DNA from: Sphingomonas sp. ATCC 31555 | GTDB taxonomy: Bacteria > Pseudomonadota > Alphaproteobacteria > Sphingomonadales > Sphingomonadaceae | Length of the DNA: 64,000 bases | Assembly (NCBI RefSeq): GCF_000282895.1 | Contig: NZ_ALBQ01000014.1 | Location: 186,001-250,000 of the forward strand | Direction: 5' to 3' | In this document: in pieces, positions 61,806 to 64,000 of the stretch | Numbering within the stretch: the first letter of the stretch is position 1 | Layout of the letters: each line of letters starts with the position of its first letter | The notes under the pieces: generated by a model | The model's database searches: none | Told to the model about the DNA's origin: nothing | Seen by the model: only the letters and a program-made list of their open reading frames with translations | Program-made: the position numbers and the translations under genes

Positions 61806-62678
61806 ATGCAAGACACGATCGCCCTGATCGGCTTTGGAGAGGCTGGATCGACCTTCGCCCGCGCCGGCGGCTGGGAAGCGGGTGCGCGGGCATATGATCG
61901 CAAGACTGACAGCACCGATGCCGCCGCCATGCATGATCGCTATGCCGAAGCCGGCGTAGAAGGCGCAGCGACGTTGGCCCAGGCGCTGGCGGGGCGCCCG
62001 CTGGTGCTGTCGCTCGTCACCGCCGACCAAGCCCTTGCTGCGGCGGAAGCCGCCGCGCCCCACCTCGCCCCCAACGCGCTCTATTGCGACGGCAACAGCG
62101 TCGCCCCGCAGACCAAGCAGGCCGCCGCGCGCGTGGTGCAGGCGGCGGGCGGACACTATGTCGACCTCGCCATCCTCGCGCCCGTCGATCCCGCCCGGCT
62201 AGCCGTGCCGCTGCTGCTGAGCGGCGCACAGGCGCAAGCGGCCGCGACCGCGCTCGCCGCGCTTGGCTTTCAGAACATCAGCGTCGTTGGCGATGCCGTC
62301 GGCCGCGCCTCGTCGATCAAGATGATCCGATCGGTGATGGTGAAGGGCATCGAGGCGCTCACCGCCGAATGCATGCTCGCGGCGGAAGCGGCGGGGGTGC
62401 GCGACGCGGTGCTCGCCTCGCTCGACGCCAGCGAGCGCCCGCGCCCCTGGGAAGGGCGCGCCGATTACAATCTAGATCGTATGATGATCCACGGCCTGCG
62501 CCGGGCCGCCGAGATGGAAGAAGTGGTCAAGACGCTGGAGGCGCTGGGCACCGGCGCCGCGATGACGCGCGGCACGGTCGAACGGCAGCGCGCGATCGGC
62601 ACGCTCGGGATCGGCGCGCCGCCCGAGGGGCTGGCCGAGAAGCTCGCCGCGATCGAGGAGAGGACGAAACCCGCATGA
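61806..62678 (+). CDS. NAD(P)-binding oxidoreductase with DUF1932 domain
   Basis: 290 residues. N-terminal Rossmann fold (IALIGFGEAGSTFARAGGW, GxGxxG; LSLVTADQALAAAEAAAPHLAPNALYCDGNSVAPQTKQ) and a C-terminal helical DUF1932 domain (GRASSIKMIRSVMVKGIEALTAECMLAAEAAG, with the conserved Lys of the 6-phosphogluconate/beta-hydroxyacid dehydrogenase family). First gene after ligR and coupled by ATGA to ligJ, so probably acts on a pathway intermediate or related keto/hydroxy acid. The reaction is not known to me. Confidence 0.8.
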   Translation: MQDTIALIGFGEAGSTFARAGGWEAGARAYDRKTDSTDAAAMHDRYAEAGVEGAATLAQALAGRPLVLSLVTADQALAAAEAAAPHLAPNALYCDGNSVAPQTKQAAARVVQAAGGHYVDLAILAPVDPARLAVPLLLSGAQAQAAATALAALGFQNISVVGDAVGRASSIKMIRSVMVKGIEALTAECMLAAEAAGVRDAVLASLDASERPRPWEGRADYNLDRMMIHGLRRAAEMEEVVKTLEALGTGAAMTRGTVERQRAIGTLGIGAPPEGLAEKLAAIEERTKPA

Positions 62679-63700
62679 CGATGATCATCGACTGCCACGG
62701 CCATTACACCGTGCTTCCCAAGGGGCATGATGCGTGGCGCGAGGCGCAGAAGGCGGCGTTCAAGGCCGGCACCTTCCCGCCGCCCTATCCGGAGATCAGC
62801 GACGACGAGATCCGCGCGACGATCGAGGCGAACCAGCTGCGCCTGATCCAGGAACGCGGCGCCGACCTGACGATCTTCTCGCCTCGCGCCTCGGCGATGG
62901 CGCCGCATGTCGGCGACGAGAAGGTGGCAAAGGAATGGGCGCGGCGCTGCAACGATCTGATCGCCCGGGTCGTCGGCCTCTATCCTGAGACATTCGTCGG
63001 CGTGTGCATGCTGCCGCAGAGCCCCAAGGCCGATATGCAGGGCTCGATTGAGGAGCTCGAGCGCTGCGTCACCGAGCTCGGCTTTATCGGCTGCAACCTC
63101 AATCCCGATCCGGGCGGCGGCCATTTCACCCATCCGCCGCTCACCGACCGTTACTGGTATCCCTTTTACGAGAAGATGGTCGAGCTGGACGTGCCGGCGA
63201 TGATCCACGTCTCTGGCAGCTGCAACCCGGCGATGCACGCGACCGGCGGCTATTACATCGCCGCGGACACCGTGGCGTTCATGCAGCTGCTGGAAGGCGA
63301 CCTCTTCAAAGATTTCCCGACGCTGCGCTTCATCATCCCGCATGGCGGCGGTGCGGTGCCCTATCATTGGGGGCGCTATCGCGGGCTGGCCGACATGCTC
63401 AAGAAGCCGTCGCTCGACGAGCATCTGATGCACAACATCTTCTTCGATACCTGCGTCTATCACCAGCCCGGCATCAACCTGCTGGCCGACGTGATCGACA
63501 ACAAGAACATCCTGTTCGGATCGGAGATGGTCGGCGCCGTGCGGGGCATCGATCCCACCACCGGGCAGTATTTCGACGATACCAAGCGCTATATTGACGC
63601 GCTGGCGATCAGCGACGCCGAGCGCCACGCGATCTTCGAGGGCAATGCCCGCCGCGTCTTCCCGCGGCTCGACGCTAAGCTGAAAGCGAGGGGGCTATGA
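62675..63700 (+). CDS. ligJ: 4-oxalomesaconate hydratase
   Basis: 341 residues, amidohydrolase fold used as a zinc hydratase: MIIDCHGHYTVLP (HxH), DLTIFSPRASAMAPHVGD, GFIGCNLNPDPGGGHFTHPPLTDRYWYP, VPAMIHVSGSCNPAMHATGGYYIAADTVAF (metal His) and RFIIPHGGGAVPYHWGRYRG, ending ILFGSEMVGAVRGIDPTTGQYFDDTKRYID. Adds water to 4-oxalomesaconate to give 4-carboxy-4-hydroxy-2-oxoadipate, the LigK substrate. Close to Sphingobium LigJ. Stop overlaps the ligA ATG. Confidence 0.96.
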   Translation: MTMIIDCHGHYTVLPKGHDAWREAQKAAFKAGTFPPPYPEISDDEIRATIEANQLRLIQERGADLTIFSPRASAMAPHVGDEKVAKEWARRCNDLIARVVGLYPETFVGVCMLPQSPKADMQGSIEELERCVTELGFIGCNLNPDPGGGHFTHPPLTDRYWYPFYEKMVELDVPAMIHVSGSCNPAMHATGGYYIAADTVAFMQLLEGDLFKDFPTLRFIIPHGGGAVPYHWGRYRGLADMLKKPSLDEHLMHNIFFDTCVYHQPGINLLADVIDNKNILFGSEMVGAVRGIDPTTGQYFDDTKRYIDALAISDAERHAIFEGNARRVFPRLDAKLKARGL

Positions 63701-64000
63701 GCGCCAAGGAAAATGCGGGGCATACCGATATCCACGCCTATCTCGCCGAGCTGGAGGATATCCCCGGCACCCGCGTCTACACCGCGGCGCGGGCACGGCG
63801 CGGCTATTGGATGAACCAGTTCGCGATGAGCCTGATGACCGGCGACAATCGCGAACGGTTCAAGGCCGACGAGCGCGCCTATCTCGACGAATGGCCGCTG
63901 ACCGAGGAGCAGAAACAGGCGCTGCTCGACCGCGACTATAATCGCTGCCTCGATCTGGGCGGCAACATCTATTTCCTCGCCAAGCTCTTCTCAACCGATG
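63697..64000 (+). CDS. ligA: protocatechuate 4,5-dioxygenase alpha subunit (3' truncated)
   Basis: First 101 residues of LigA: IHAYLAELEDIPGTRVYTAARARRGYWMNQFAMSLMTGDNRERFKADERAYLDEWPLTEEQKQALLDRDYNRCLDLGGNIYFLAKLF. The small alpha subunit covers the active site of the iron-containing beta subunit LigB, which cleaves the ring of protocatechuate between C4 and C5. The frame runs off the window; ligB would be expected next. Confidence 0.95.
   Translation, partial: MSAKENAGHTDIHAYLAELEDIPGTRVYTAARARRGYWMNQFAMSLMTGDNRERFKADERAYLDEWPLTEEQKQALLDRDYNRCLDLGGNIYFLAKLFSTD

Overview
The window is a GC-rich chromosomal segment with short intergenic gaps, frequent 4-nt gene overlaps, GTG/TTG starts and NN-rich operon coupling. 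Gene content (protocatechuate 4,5-cleavage lig genes, many TonB/EPS/stress genes, Ku/LigD, EcfG-type promoters, alphaproteobacterial hem operon with a mitofilin-like gene) points to a sphingomonad alphaproteobacterium, most likely Sphingomonas or a close relative. This assignment is inference from gene content; no rRNA gene is present.

Layout. 1-2450: 3' end of an unrecognised gene, then gpsA and tsaD on the minus strand. 2760-5243: hemC-hemD-mitofilin-like operon, separated from tsaD by a long palindromic intergenic repeat. 5245-8050: glutaryl-CoA dehydrogenase, a GNAT protein and a CaiB/BaiF CoA-transferase (glutarate use). 8.2-12.2 kb: small acidic protein, DUF72, FadR-type regulator, DUF2147, tRNA-Gly, thioredoxin-TPR co-chaperone and Lon-substrate-domain protein. 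12.35-14.28 kb: sigma-54 promoter, glnK-amtB, terminator. 14.4-20.5 kb: DUF442 phosphatase-like protein, recQ, GAF protein, HerA-like ATPase, a secreted unknown protein, PAP2 phosphatase.

20.6-34.1 kb is the accessory region and the most interesting part. A subtilase lipoprotein and a TolC-like channel diverge from an operon that encodes a winged-helix regulator, an 82-residue double-glycine-leader peptide, an LpxL-like acyltransferase homologue, an HlyD adaptor, a C39-peptidase ABC exporter, a dedicated acyl carrier protein, a ketoacyl synthase, two paralogous nucleotidyltransferase-fold proteins and a lipoprotein hydrolase. It is followed by convergent genes for a paralogous winged-helix regulator, a small membrane protein, an unknown protein and a LuxR-type HTH protein with a C-terminal membrane anchor. 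I read this as a candidate system that makes, probably acylates or otherwise modifies, processes and exports a secreted peptide. I do not recognise it as a described system; the modification step is inference.

34.6-54.6 kb: tRNA-Gln, ppx/gppA, rlmE, rpoZ, phospholipase D-family synthase, transglutaminase plus ATP-grasp/alpha-E fusion, ligD-ku, pdxH-cation efflux, MFS transporter, then a stress block (small hydrophilic proteins, isochorismatase-like hydrolase, membrane protein, manganese catalase, ZIP transporter) with EcfG-type promoter motifs, and a pair of EPS-type genes (F420-hydrogenase-beta-like and polysaccharide pyruvyl transferase). 54.7-57.8 kb: a probable copper-uptake operon (DUF2946, TonB receptor, YcnI).

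57.9-64.0 kb: the protocatechuate 4,5-cleavage pathway: ligI, ligU and ligK on the minus strand, divergent ligR (a LysR protein with two tandem HTH domains), an NAD-binding oxidoreductase, ligJ and the start of ligA, which runs off the window. Together these convert protocatechuate ring-cleavage products to pyruvate and oxaloacetate. Two similar T-N11-A palindromes flank ligR and are candidate LigR operators.
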